The position numbers and the translations under genes are program-made. Below, piece by piece: positions 1-4,854 of a stretch of DNA of 5,537 bases; the stretch's first letter is position 1, and each line of letters starts with the position of its first letter. The stretch is from JAMCZC01 sp964364925 (GTDB taxonomy: Bacteria > Patescibacteriota > Microgenomatia > Levybacterales > UBA12049), in contig CAYIOB010000052.1 of NCBI GenBank assembly GCA_964364925.1, forward strand, positions 1-5,537. Direction: 5' to 3'. The notes under the pieces were generated by a model. That model had not been told where the DNA came from. It worked only from the letters and a program-made list of their open reading frames with translations, and searched no databases.

Positions 1-5
1 TCTAG

Positions 6-1124
6 TTACTGCAGGAACGGCAGGGGGTTAACTAAAACTCCGTTTTTCCTTATTTCAAAATGCAAATGGGGCCCCGTGCTTCTTCCGGTATTACCAACAT
101 ATCCTATTACTGTTTTACCCGCAGCTACTTCCTGTCCGACTCCTACATTTACTCCTGACATATGAGCATAAAGAGTTTGGTATCCTCCCCCATTGTCTAT
201 CATAATATTATTGCCGTATCCTCCATCCCATGTTCCTGTTGAAATTTTTGTAACTTTTCCGTTTTGCGCAGCAACAATAGGAGTACCAGCCGGATTTGTT
301 ATATCAATACCCATATGATACCAGGATGCAAATTGTGAAATACCGCCTCTAATAGGCCAGGTGAAACCGGCCGATGACACTGAAGTTGGTCCTTGCACAA
401 TATAAATCTGGCGCTTAATAAACGGCTGTTCCGAAGGCTTAATTCCGTCAGGAACAACTAACATTTGTCCTTCAACCAAAGAGAAGGTCTCGGGATTTGC
501 AAAATCGTTAAACGGGAAGTCAACGATCTTCTGCGCCCCCGTATCAAATTTTTTCGCAATAGAATAAACCGTGTCGTCTTTCTGAACCTTATATGAAATT
601 CCCGTTACAGGCAGGATTTTAAGCGTATCACCAACATTTAAAGAGTCGTTGGATAAATTATTTGCCCAACGGATTGTGTCCTGCGAAATTCCAAATTTTT
701 GGGCAATTGTTGAAACCGTATCACCTTTTTGAACTGTGTAAGTTATAACTTTATCTCTTGGTTTTGGCGATTCATCTGTTTGGAATACATCGTCGCCTAC
801 GTTTATTGACTGTTGTGAAGAAGCGCTATCTGAAGCCAGGGGATTGTTTGAGGAAAAAACAGGGTAAGTGGAGGCTAGAAAGGGCGCCGATATTACGCCT
901 ACGCCTAACACGCCCATTGTTGCCAAATGCAAAAAGGGCCGGCTGTATCGGCCTCTTTTCATCATAAAAAAACGAACGAGAATATTCTTGTAGGTTTCAA
1001 AAAAAATAGAAATCTTAATGACTTTTCCTTTTATATAAATGTAGAAGAATTTATTAAAGCTGGAAAATTCCGTTATGATTTTCTGCAAGTCAGCCAATGA
1101 AAAAAGTAAAAATCGCTTATGCAT
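6..1124 (-). CDS. Signal-anchored LysM-LysM-M23 peptidoglycan endopeptidase
   Basis: Predicted zinc endopeptidase that cuts peptidoglycan cross-links at the outer face of the membrane. Residues are counted from the ATG at 1124. A charged, aromatic N-terminal stretch (1-60) precedes one hydrophobic segment (about 64-84) that reads as an uncleaved signal anchor. Two LysM wall-binding modules follow, about 128-172 (YTVQKGDTVSTIAQKFGI) and 177-225 (YKVQKDDTVYSIAKKF). The C-terminal M23 domain spans about 254-370. Its metal and catalytic residues are intact: H270 and D274 in HMGID, H321 in YAHMSG, H353 and H355 in HLHFE, so the enzyme should be active. The start is uncertain: ATG codons also lie at 965 and 962 (MMKRGRY). 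I keep the long form because a near-consensus promoter ends just before 1124, and because the 40-60 segment resembles, from memory, the lead-in of similar patescibacterial proteins. No start has a Shine-Dalgarno. The stop lies 5 bases from the window edge, so no terminator is visible. Domain call very sure; start moderately sure. Confidence 0.93.
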   Translation of the reverse strand: MHKRFLLFSLADLQKIITEFSSFNKFFYIYIKGKVIKISIFFETYKNILVRFFMMKRGRYSRPFLHLATMGVLGVGVISAPFLASTYPVFSSNNPLASDSASSQQSINVGDDVFQTDESPKPRDKVITYTVQKGDTVSTIAQKFGISQDTIRWANNLSNDSLNVGDTLKILPVTGISYKVQKDDTVYSIAKKFDTGAQKIVDFPFNDFANPETFSLVEGQMLVVPDGIKPSEQPFIKRQIYIVQGPTSVSSAGFTWPIRGGISQFASWYHMGIDITNPAGTPIVAAQNGKVTKISTGTWDGGYGNNIMIDNGGGYQTLYAHMSGVNVGVGQEVAAGKTVIGYVGNTGRSTGPHLHFEIRKNGVLVNPLPFLQ

Positions 1125-1136
1125 TTCGGAGTAAAA

Positions 1137-1165
1137 ATAGTACCAGAACTGGCTTTGTTTGTCAA
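1137..1165 (-). promoter_or_regulatory. Sigma70-type promoter of the LysM/M23 gene
   Basis: On the minus strand a perfect -35 box TTGACA (1165-1160) is followed after exactly 17 bp by TACTAT (1142-1137), a 4/6 match to the -10 consensus that keeps the key T-A-A-T positions 1, 2, 5 and 6. Transcription would start near 1130, only about 6 nt before the ATG at 1124, so the mRNA would be nearly leaderless. This favours the long start of the peptidase over the ATGs at 965 and 962. The promoter suggests that the gene is expressed independently of rho upstream. Confidence 0.75.
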
Positions 1166-1170
1166 CCTGC

Positions 1171-1224
1171 CTCGCTCGCCTCGCGCTCGCCTCGATTCGG
1201 CGAAGCGGGCCGGCAAGGCGAGCC
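1171..1224. repeat. GC-rich repeat patch with tandem 11-mer and inverted arms
   Basis: A GC-rich island in an AT-rich intergenic region, just upstream of the peptidase promoter. CGCTCGCCTCG occurs twice in perfect tandem (1173-1183 and 1184-1194). The 8-mer GCTCGCCT within both copies (1174-1181, 1185-1192) has its reverse complement AGGCGAGC at 1216-1223, so the patch can fold into a hairpin. On the plus strand the 3' arm is followed by TTTT, which resembles a terminator, but no plus-strand gene lies upstream for it to serve. It is not followed by T residues on the minus strand, so it is not an obvious rho-gene terminator. It may be a copy of a dispersed repetitive element, since GCGAGCG-type words recur at 2678-2720 inside rho. 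Confidence 0.6.
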
Positions 1225-1277
1225 TTTTGAAGCTAATTGTTAGATATTTTTGATATTAGAAGTTGGATTTTCTTGAA

Positions 1278-1317
1278 CTTGAATTCTCGACTTCTAGAAT
1301 TCTTGATTTCAAAGATT
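1278..1317. repeat. Degenerate 8-bp-period tandem repeat downstream of rho
   Basis: Five consecutive octamers fit an approximate consensus CTNGAATT; the unit starts are 1278, 1286, 1294, 1302 and 1310. The first four share CT at positions 1-2, GA at positions 4-5 and TT at positions 7-8; the fifth is more diverged. GAATTCT appears at 1281-1287 and 1297-1303, one double unit apart. Beyond 1317 the pattern loosens, but ACGTCAA recurs at 1329-1335 and 1345-1351, again 16 bp apart. A 7-bp inverted repeat, TTGATTT (1303-1309) and AAATCAA (1320-1326), overlaps the end of the array. No open frame or known motif explains this stretch. It lies in the probable 3' region of the rho transcript. Confidence 0.5.
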
Positions 1318-1368
1318 CAAAATCAAAAACGTCAAAGGAGTCCAACGTCAAGGATTCCAGCTCCCAAC

Positions 1369-2745
1369 CTATCCTTTTCCTAGTGTGTCCAAAAACTCCT
1401 CATTTGTAGCTGTTTTTGAGAGTTTTTCGATAAGAAGAGCCGTTCTTTCTTCATCGCCCAACATATAAAGCATTCTTCGCATCGTAACGACTTTTTTAAG
1501 CAAAGTTTCATCCATAATAAGTTCTTCTTGCCTTGTTCCGGAACCTTCAATGTCAATGCTTGGAAAAACTCTTTTATCTGCCAATCTTCTATCCAAGTGA
1601 AGCTCCATATTACCTGTTCCTTTAAATTCTTCGTAAATTAAATCGTCCATTCTGGACCCTGTATCAACTAAAGCCGTACCTATAATAGTTAAACTTCCGC
1701 CTTCCTGACAATTTCTGGCCGCTCCAAAAAACTTTTTTGCAGGCCAAAGCGCCGCAGGATCAAATCCTCCTGAAAGCGTTCTGCCGGAGGGCGCAACGGC
1801 TAAGTTGTAGGCACGGGCCAATCTTGTAATCGAATCTAAAAGAATAATTACATCAATACCCATTTCAACCAGTCTTTTTGCGCGGTCTAATGTAATTTCG
1901 GCAACCCGTGTTTGATTCTCCGGCGGTTCGTCAAAATTTGAAGCGACAACGTCTCCTTTTACAGATGAAGCAATATCCGTTACCTCTTCCGGCCTTTCGC
2001 CGATAAGAGCCGCCATAAGATGAGCTTTTGGGAAATTTTGTGAAATACCGGCTGCCAACTCTTTTAAGACAGTAGTCTTTCCGGCCTTTGGGGGCGAAAC
2101 AATCATTCCTCTTTGACCAAAACCAATGGGAGCAATTAAATCAATTATGCGGGTTGAAATGGGAGTTTTGCCGGTTGTAAGTGTTACTTGTTTTTTAGGA
2201 TAAATCGGTGTTAATTCGTCAAAATACGGTCTTCTCAAGCTGTCGTCAGCAGGAATTCCGTTGACTTTTTCTACTTTCAATAAGCCAAAATACCTTTCCG
2301 TATCTTTTGGAGGGCGTCCCACTCCTGCAATCAAATCACCCGGACGAAGCATAAACCTTCTAATCTGCGACTGGGAAATGTAAATATCCCGGGGTGATGG
2401 AATAAATCTTGGCCTTAAAAAGCCGTGTCCTTCGGGCTGAATGTCCAAAATACCCGAAACTTCCTGGGTTGGCCCCGATTGAACCGGGGTTGGCACAATA
2501 GGAGTCTGTTCATAAACTGTGGGTTCGGGCCTTGTTTCAACATGAATAACAGACCTTACCAAGGGAGCTTCCGTAACTTCGGGCTTTTCTTCAGCAACAA
2601 CAACTGGTTTTTCTTCGGATGGTATCCCCACAATATCCTCTACAGATGGTTTATCCGTCTTAGAATGTGCTTGTACTGAGCGAGCGGAGCCCCGTACCGT
2701 CTGGTGCAGGGCGGAGCGAGTCGAATGTATTTTCTTGTAAGGCAT
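1369..2745 (-). CDS. rho: Transcription termination factor Rho
   Basis: Hexameric RNA-dependent ATPase that terminates transcription in the cytoplasm. The 458 residues exceed the 419 of E. coli Rho. The cold-shock RNA-binding domain begins near residue 96, with GHGFLRP (107-113) as RNP1 and DIYIS (120-124) as RNP2; a His stands where E. coli has Phe62. The ATPase core carries Walker A SPPKAGKT (217-224), GERPEEVTD with the presumed catalytic Glu250, Walker B DVIILLD ending at D304 followed by SITRLARAYN, the Q-loop region LSGGFDPAAL (324-332), and GTGNMELHLDRRLADKRVFP with SGTR (402-405) for the R-loop and arginine-finger region. Residues 1-95 are Pro/Glu/Val-rich and probably disordered; they show no similarity to the usual N-terminal helical bundle. 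Within them residues 10-24 are encoded by a GC-rich repeat and 85-92 by a palindrome also found in the leader. The start has no Shine-Dalgarno; no better downstream ATG precedes the conserved core. Function essentially certain; start fairly sure. Confidence 0.98.
   Translation of the reverse strand: MPYKKIHSTRSALHQTVRGSARSVQAHSKTDKPSVEDIVGIPSEEKPVVVAEEKPEVTEAPLVRSVIHVETRPEPTVYEQTPIVPTPVQSGPTQEVSGILDIQPEGHGFLRPRFIPSPRDIYISQSQIRRFMLRPGDLIAGVGRPPKDTERYFGLLKVEKVNGIPADDSLRRPYFDELTPIYPKKQVTLTTGKTPISTRIIDLIAPIGFGQRGMIVSPPKAGKTTVLKELAAGISQNFPKAHLMAALIGERPEEVTDIASSVKGDVVASNFDEPPENQTRVAEITLDRAKRLVEMGIDVIILLDSITRLARAYNLAVAPSGRTLSGGFDPAALWPAKKFFGAARNCQEGGSLTIIGTALVDTGSRMDDLIYEEFKGTGNMELHLDRRLADKRVFPSIDIEGSGTRQEELIMDETLLKKVVTMRRMLYMLGDEERTALLIEKLSKTATNEEFLDTLGKG
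2473..2489. repeat. 17-bp palindrome inside the rho N-terminal coding region
   Basis: CCCCGATT (2473-2480), a central G, then AACCGGGG (2482-2489): an inverted repeat with one mismatch pair. It matches the reverse complement of the palindrome in the rho leader (2844-2860) at 14 of 17 positions. It encodes part of the Pro-rich linker just before the RNA-binding domain, where extra residues are likely to be tolerated. Confidence 0.5.
2678..2720. repeat. GC-rich repeat pair within the rho 5' coding region
   Basis: Plus-strand GAGCGAGCGGAGC (2678-2690) and GCGGAGCGAG (2711-2720) share GCGGAGC at 2684-2690 and 2711-2717, exactly 27 bp (9 codons) apart and so in the same frame. In Rho they give two Ser-Ala containing words (R10-S11-A12 and G19-S20-A21-R22-S23) in the disordered tail. 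The composition is far more GC-rich than the rest of the gene and resembles the intergenic patch at 1171-1224, which suggests repeat intrusion into coding sequence. Confidence 0.5.
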
Positions 2746-2747
2746 AC

Positions 2748-2803
2748 GTTTTGAGATTTACGATTTATGAAATATGATTTATGAATGGTAAATGGTCAAT
2801 AGT
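2748..2803 (-). repeat. Heptamer-period array upstream of the rho start
   Basis: Read on the minus strand toward rho, eight consecutive 7-bp units run from 2803 to 2748 and stop 2 bp before the ATG. The first units are of ACYATTN type (ACTATTG at 2803-2797, then two ACCATTN). The later ones are of ATAAATC type (2782-2776 and 2768-2762 are identical; GTAAATC at 2761-2755). The 7-bp spacing excludes a coding origin. If transcription begins near 2881, the array lies in the rho 5' leader. The region is AT-rich and could leave the start codon unstructured. Confidence 0.55.
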
Positions 2804-2843
2804 ATATATTATTATAGTCAATGTTTTCGGACTTGCTTTTTTG

Positions 2844-2860
2844 TCCCGATTCAATCGGGA
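2844..2860. repeat. 17-bp palindrome in the predicted rho leader
   Basis: TCCCGATT (2844-2851) and AATCGGGA (2853-2860) are perfect inverted 8-mers around a single central base. As RNA the innermost pairs must open, leaving a short GC-containing hairpin; as DNA it could be an operator. On the minus strand the run after it is A-rich, not T-rich, so it is not an intrinsic terminator for rho-directed transcripts. It sits about 20-40 nt into the transcript from the promoter at 2888-2916. A near copy is found inside rho at 2473-2489. Confidence 0.6.
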
Positions 2861-2887
2861 TGAAGACTTTAATTTAAAAGCAACCTT

Positions 2888-2916
2888 ATTAGACCATACC
2901 CCAGTCTTTTTGTCAA
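2888..2916 (-). promoter_or_regulatory. Sigma70-type promoter for rho
   Basis: On the minus strand a perfect TTGACA (2916-2911), a 17-bp spacer and TCTAAT (2893-2888; 5/6 of TATAAT), with an extended -10 TGG directly before it. Start predicted near 2881, giving a leader of about 136 nt before the rho ATG. The -35 box overlaps the hairpin arms at 2909-2924, a possible operator. A second, weaker candidate closer to the gene is TTGACC (2801-2796) with CATATT (2778-2773), 17 bp apart, which would give a leader of about 20 nt. Confidence 0.7.
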
Positions 2917-2961
2917 GGGACAAAGATAGTCAATGGCAAACGGTTTGTCGTTCATAGTCTT

Positions 2962-3003
2962 ACCATAAGCAATGAACTATTGACTATTAACTATTTACCC
3001 CTC
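2962..3003 (+). repeat. Heptamer-period array upstream of the surface-protein operon
   Basis: Six 7-bp units run on the plus strand and end exactly at the TTGACA at 3004. The clearest are ACTATTG (2976-2982), ACTATTA (2983-2989) and ACTATTT (2990-2996). The flanking units ACCATAA and GCAATGA before, and ACCCCTC after, are diverged but in phase. ACTATTG also occurs in the minus-strand array before rho, and both arrays run toward their own gene. Confidence 0.55.
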
Positions 3004-3033
3004 TTGACATGTCCTATAATGATATGTTAAACT
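3004..3033 (+). promoter_or_regulatory. Promoter region of the DUF11/lipoprotein operon
   Basis: Two overlapping readings exist. A perfect TATAAT (3015-3020) has only a poor -35 (TTTACC, 2994-2999, 15-bp spacer) and would start near 3027. A perfect TTGACA (3004-3009) pairs at 18 bp with TAAACT (3028-3033; 4/6) and would start near 3040. Either leaves a leader of roughly 24-37 nt with no Shine-Dalgarno. The 8-bp palindrome GACATGTC (3006-3013) overlaps both and could be an operator. Confidence 0.6.
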
Positions 3034-3063
3034 TCCCAAACGATAAAAAGCATAACCAAATCT

Positions 3064-3792
3064 ATGAAAAAAATCCTTAATTTTGTAATACTAATTGTTT
3101 TCTCTTTAGCTCTTGCCGGAGGCCTATCTCCTGCATTCGCCGCCGAAGACAATACAGGTGCTTACGGTAAACCATGCGATGGAGGATATGGATCAAATAA
3201 TTGCTTCACAAATATAGTAGTTATTAAAAACGTTCAAAACCCCACAACTCTTGAATACGTTGAAAATCTTGGTGCAAACAAGGACAGGTTTAACCCTGGA
3301 CAGGAAATCAAATTCCAAATTAAGGTTACTAACACTGGGAATACTAATCTTGAAAATATAGAAGTAAAGGATACACTCCCTCCCTATATAGAATTTGTTA
3401 CGGGTTTTGGAAAATTTGATGCAAATACAAAAGTTTTAACACTCATTATTTCCAAACTTGAAGTTAATGAAACAAAAAAATTAGATCTAACTGCAAGAAT
3501 AGTTAATGCTAATAAGCTTCCGGGAGATCAGGGAGTAGTTTGTACTGTCAATTACGTTTCGGCACAATCTAGCGGAAATATGTCTGAAGATAATTCACAG
3601 TTCTGCATCCAAAAAAAAGTCTTAGGCGTGACTGCTCCGCCAGTATTACCTGCGCCTAAAATTGTTGCAACACCGGCAACGGGAGCTGAAATGCTTCCGC
3701 TCTTGGGTCTTATACCCGGAGCTTTGGGAGGATTAATGTTAAGAAAGAAATCTAACAAAATTAATTTTAACGATGAGGGAGGTGAGAAATAA
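3064..3792 (+). CDS. Secreted DUF11 surface protein with TPATG sorting-like tail
   Basis: A 242-residue exported protein, probably held at the cell surface. The signal peptide has a KK N-region, a hydrophobic core (5-21) and a likely cut after AFA (26) or AFAA (27). One DUF11-type beta-sandwich (about 77-186) carries the signature NPGQEIKFQIKVTNTGNT and VKDTLPPYIEFV; such domains usually act as structural or adhesive modules. C38/C47 and C160/C181 could form two disulfides. The C-terminus has a Pro-rich linker, TPATG (203-207), a hydrophobic stretch (210-226) and RKK (227-229), the order of a sortase signal, although position 1 is Thr instead of Leu and 13 residues follow the RKK. It could instead be a plain C-terminal membrane anchor. 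The ATG at 3064 is chosen because the signal peptide starts there; no Shine-Dalgarno precedes it. It is the first gene of an operon with the lipoprotein gene. No sortase gene is visible. DUF11 and secretion calls strong, sorting inferred. Confidence 0.85.
   Translation: MKKILNFVILIVFSLALAGGLSPAFAAEDNTGAYGKPCDGGYGSNNCFTNIVVIKNVQNPTTLEYVENLGANKDRFNPGQEIKFQIKVTNTGNTNLENIEVKDTLPPYIEFVTGFGKFDANTKVLTLIISKLEVNETKKLDLTARIVNANKLPGDQGVVCTVNYVSAQSSGNMSEDNSQFCIQKKVLGVTAPPVLPAPKIVATPATGAEMLPLLGLIPGALGGLMLRKKSNKINFNDEGGEK
3777..3785 (+). promoter_or_regulatory. Strong Shine-Dalgarno for the lipoprotein gene
   Basis: GGGAGGTGA lies with its GGAGG core (3778-3782) 9 nt before the ATG at 3792 and is a near-complete complement of the 16S rRNA 3' end. 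It decides the start of the downstream gene. It is encoded by the last codons (Glu-Gly-Gly-Glu) of the upstream protein, and it is the only convincing Shine-Dalgarno before any gene in this window. Confidence 0.88.
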
Positions 3793-4832
3793 TGGCAAGT
3801 ATAGAAATTGGAAATTTTTTAAATAGAAGAGCTGCAGCCGTAGCTTTAGTAACATCAATAGGACTAGCAGGATGTGGTGGAAACGCAAACCCAACTCCAT
3901 CTGGAGAAGGACTAAAGCCATCTTCCTCACCTAGTGGTGACGTTATAGACTACGATAAGTTAGCTGAAGCAGTTACCAAGGCAATGAAAGATGCAAACCC
4001 ATCCGTTGCGCCTTTAGCATCGGCTGGAATAGAAGTATCTCCATTACCTACGCCAGGAGAAACAGCCGGAACACCAACTCAAACTTCTGAAATCGGAGTT
4101 AGTGTTGGTTCGGTAACCTTTTTTGGCACACCGGAAAACGTCGATCCTAAAAACGTCGATAAATCAGACCACGCACCTTTTAGCCACAAAATTGGCTTAG
4201 GAAGTGAAATGATTTTAGGTGAGCCAGGCGGTCTTTTGGTAGGACCTGATTTCGGTTATACAGGCAGAGACAATCCTTTTGGAGCAAATCCTGAGGGTTG
4301 GAGAACCATGTATGAATCGGGCGGAAGCATAAGACCTTTCAGCCCAGTTTCACAGGAAGTATTACGTTACGATGGACCTGCATATCAAAATCTTCCCGAA
4401 GGAGGATTCATGTTCGCATCTGCGGGCCAAATGGATGTTGAAATAGGCGATATAAAAATAAGCTTACCTCAACAGGAAAACAATAATTACTTCCTTATAG
4501 TAAGGGGTAGATATGGTGATAATGAGCAGAATACAGATAGAAATGGGACTGCAAAAATCACCAATTACATACCGGGACATGCTTTGGTTGAAATGTATGA
4601 ATCAAGAAACGAAACTAACACAGCTTTCGTTTCCGAAGGTCAATTTATACAAATGGCCGAAACTTCCCACAGTGGTGGAACTAACTTGGGAGATGGTGGA
4701 GCTTCAAAACTAACAGCAGTGTTTGTTGATACAAACACAGGAGCATACACTATATTGCAACAAGAACTAGGTAGAAACAAAGACGCAAGTAAAAATTGGA
4801 AGCTAGTTGGAAGCAACTGGTTCAAAGAATAA
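3792..4832 (+). CDS. Lipoprotein of unknown function with twin-arginine-like signal
   Basis: A 346-residue exported protein that I do not recognise as a known family. Its N-terminus has paired arginines (R12-R13), a hydrophobic core (14-26) and a lipobox LAGC with C28 as the lipidated residue, followed by GG. The residue after the cut Cys is not Asp. The RR pair hints at Tat export, but the rest of a Tat consensus is absent, so Sec is equally possible. Residues 30-100 are a Pro/Ser/Thr/Gly-rich tether interrupted by a short helical-looking piece (YDKLAEAVTKAMKDA, 54-68). The remainder (about 101-346) is Gly- and aromatic-rich and looks like a folded, mainly beta domain; it has no Cys and no membrane span. 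It overlaps the DUF11 gene by one base (TAATG), which together with the strong Shine-Dalgarno implies coupled translation. A terminator follows. Lipoprotein call sound; a role in surface binding or wall interaction would be a guess. Confidence 0.82.
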   Translation: MASIEIGNFLNRRAAAVALVTSIGLAGCGGNANPTPSGEGLKPSSSPSGDVIDYDKLAEAVTKAMKDANPSVAPLASAGIEVSPLPTPGETAGTPTQTSEIGVSVGSVTFFGTPENVDPKNVDKSDHAPFSHKIGLGSEMILGEPGGLLVGPDFGYTGRDNPFGANPEGWRTMYESGGSIRPFSPVSQEVLRYDGPAYQNLPEGGFMFASAGQMDVEIGDIKISLPQQENNNYFLIVRGRYGDNEQNTDRNGTAKITNYIPGHALVEMYESRNETNTAFVSEGQFIQMAETSHSGGTNLGDGGASKLTAVFVDTNTGAYTILQQELGRNKDASKNWKLVGSNWFKE

Positions 4833-4846
4833 ACTTGTAAAAGTTT
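4831..4846 (+). other. Small hairpin overlapping the lipoprotein stop codon
   Basis: AAACTT (4831-4836), GTAA loop, AAGTTT (4841-4846) form a 6-bp AT-rich stem beginning inside the TAA stop. It is too weak to terminate alone, but it lies just upstream of the terminator and may protect the 3' end. Confidence 0.4.
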
Positions 4847-4854
4847 GTTGCGAT

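Larger units (their letters stand above)
2746..3063. other. Divergent intergenic control region between rho and the surface-protein operon
   Basis: This 318-bp stretch has no supportable gene. Besides the promoters, palindrome and heptamer arrays listed separately, it holds a 10-bp direct repeat ATAGTCAATG (2814-2823 and 2926-2935), whose inverted form ATTGACTAT lies at 2979-2987. A hairpin TTTGTC-AAGG-GACAAA (2909-2924) overlaps the -35 box of the rho promoter, and an odd-centred inverted repeat CAAAC-G-GTTTG lies at 2937-2947. These short symmetric sites could bind regulators, but no specific factor can be named. Confidence 0.7.

Noticed and set aside
758..967. Plus-strand open frame of 69 codons opposite the M23 gene
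   Set aside because: It lies antisense within a confidently assigned gene and has no recognisable domain or start signal.
1174..1228. GC-rich stem followed by TTTT as a plus-strand terminator
   Set aside because: No plus-strand transcription unit is seen upstream, and the tandem repeats fit a repetitive element better; kept as a repeat.
2425..2679. Plus-strand open frame of 84 codons opposite rho
   Set aside because: Its Phe/Asn/Trp-rich product is the complement of the Pro/Glu-rich Rho tail; a composition shadow.
2844..2860. Palindrome as an intrinsic terminator in the rho leader
   Set aside because: The T-run lies on the wrong side for minus-strand transcription; after the palindrome the minus strand reads A-rich.
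2748..3003. Heptamer arrays as a CRISPR array or origin iterons
   Set aside because: The units are only 7 bp, contiguous and degenerate with no spacers, and there is no replication gene nearby.
3757..3792. One-base overlap of the two plus-strand genes as a frameshift of a single fused protein
   Set aside because: The second gene has its own strong SD and a complete signal peptide with lipobox, so two proteins are clear.
3552..3930. Minus-strand open frames across the DUF11/lipoprotein junction
   Set aside because: They run against two well-supported genes and show no signal of their own.
4513..4825. Two open frames (plus and minus) inside the lipoprotein gene
   Set aside because: Both are out-of-frame shadows without a ribosome site or conserved motif.
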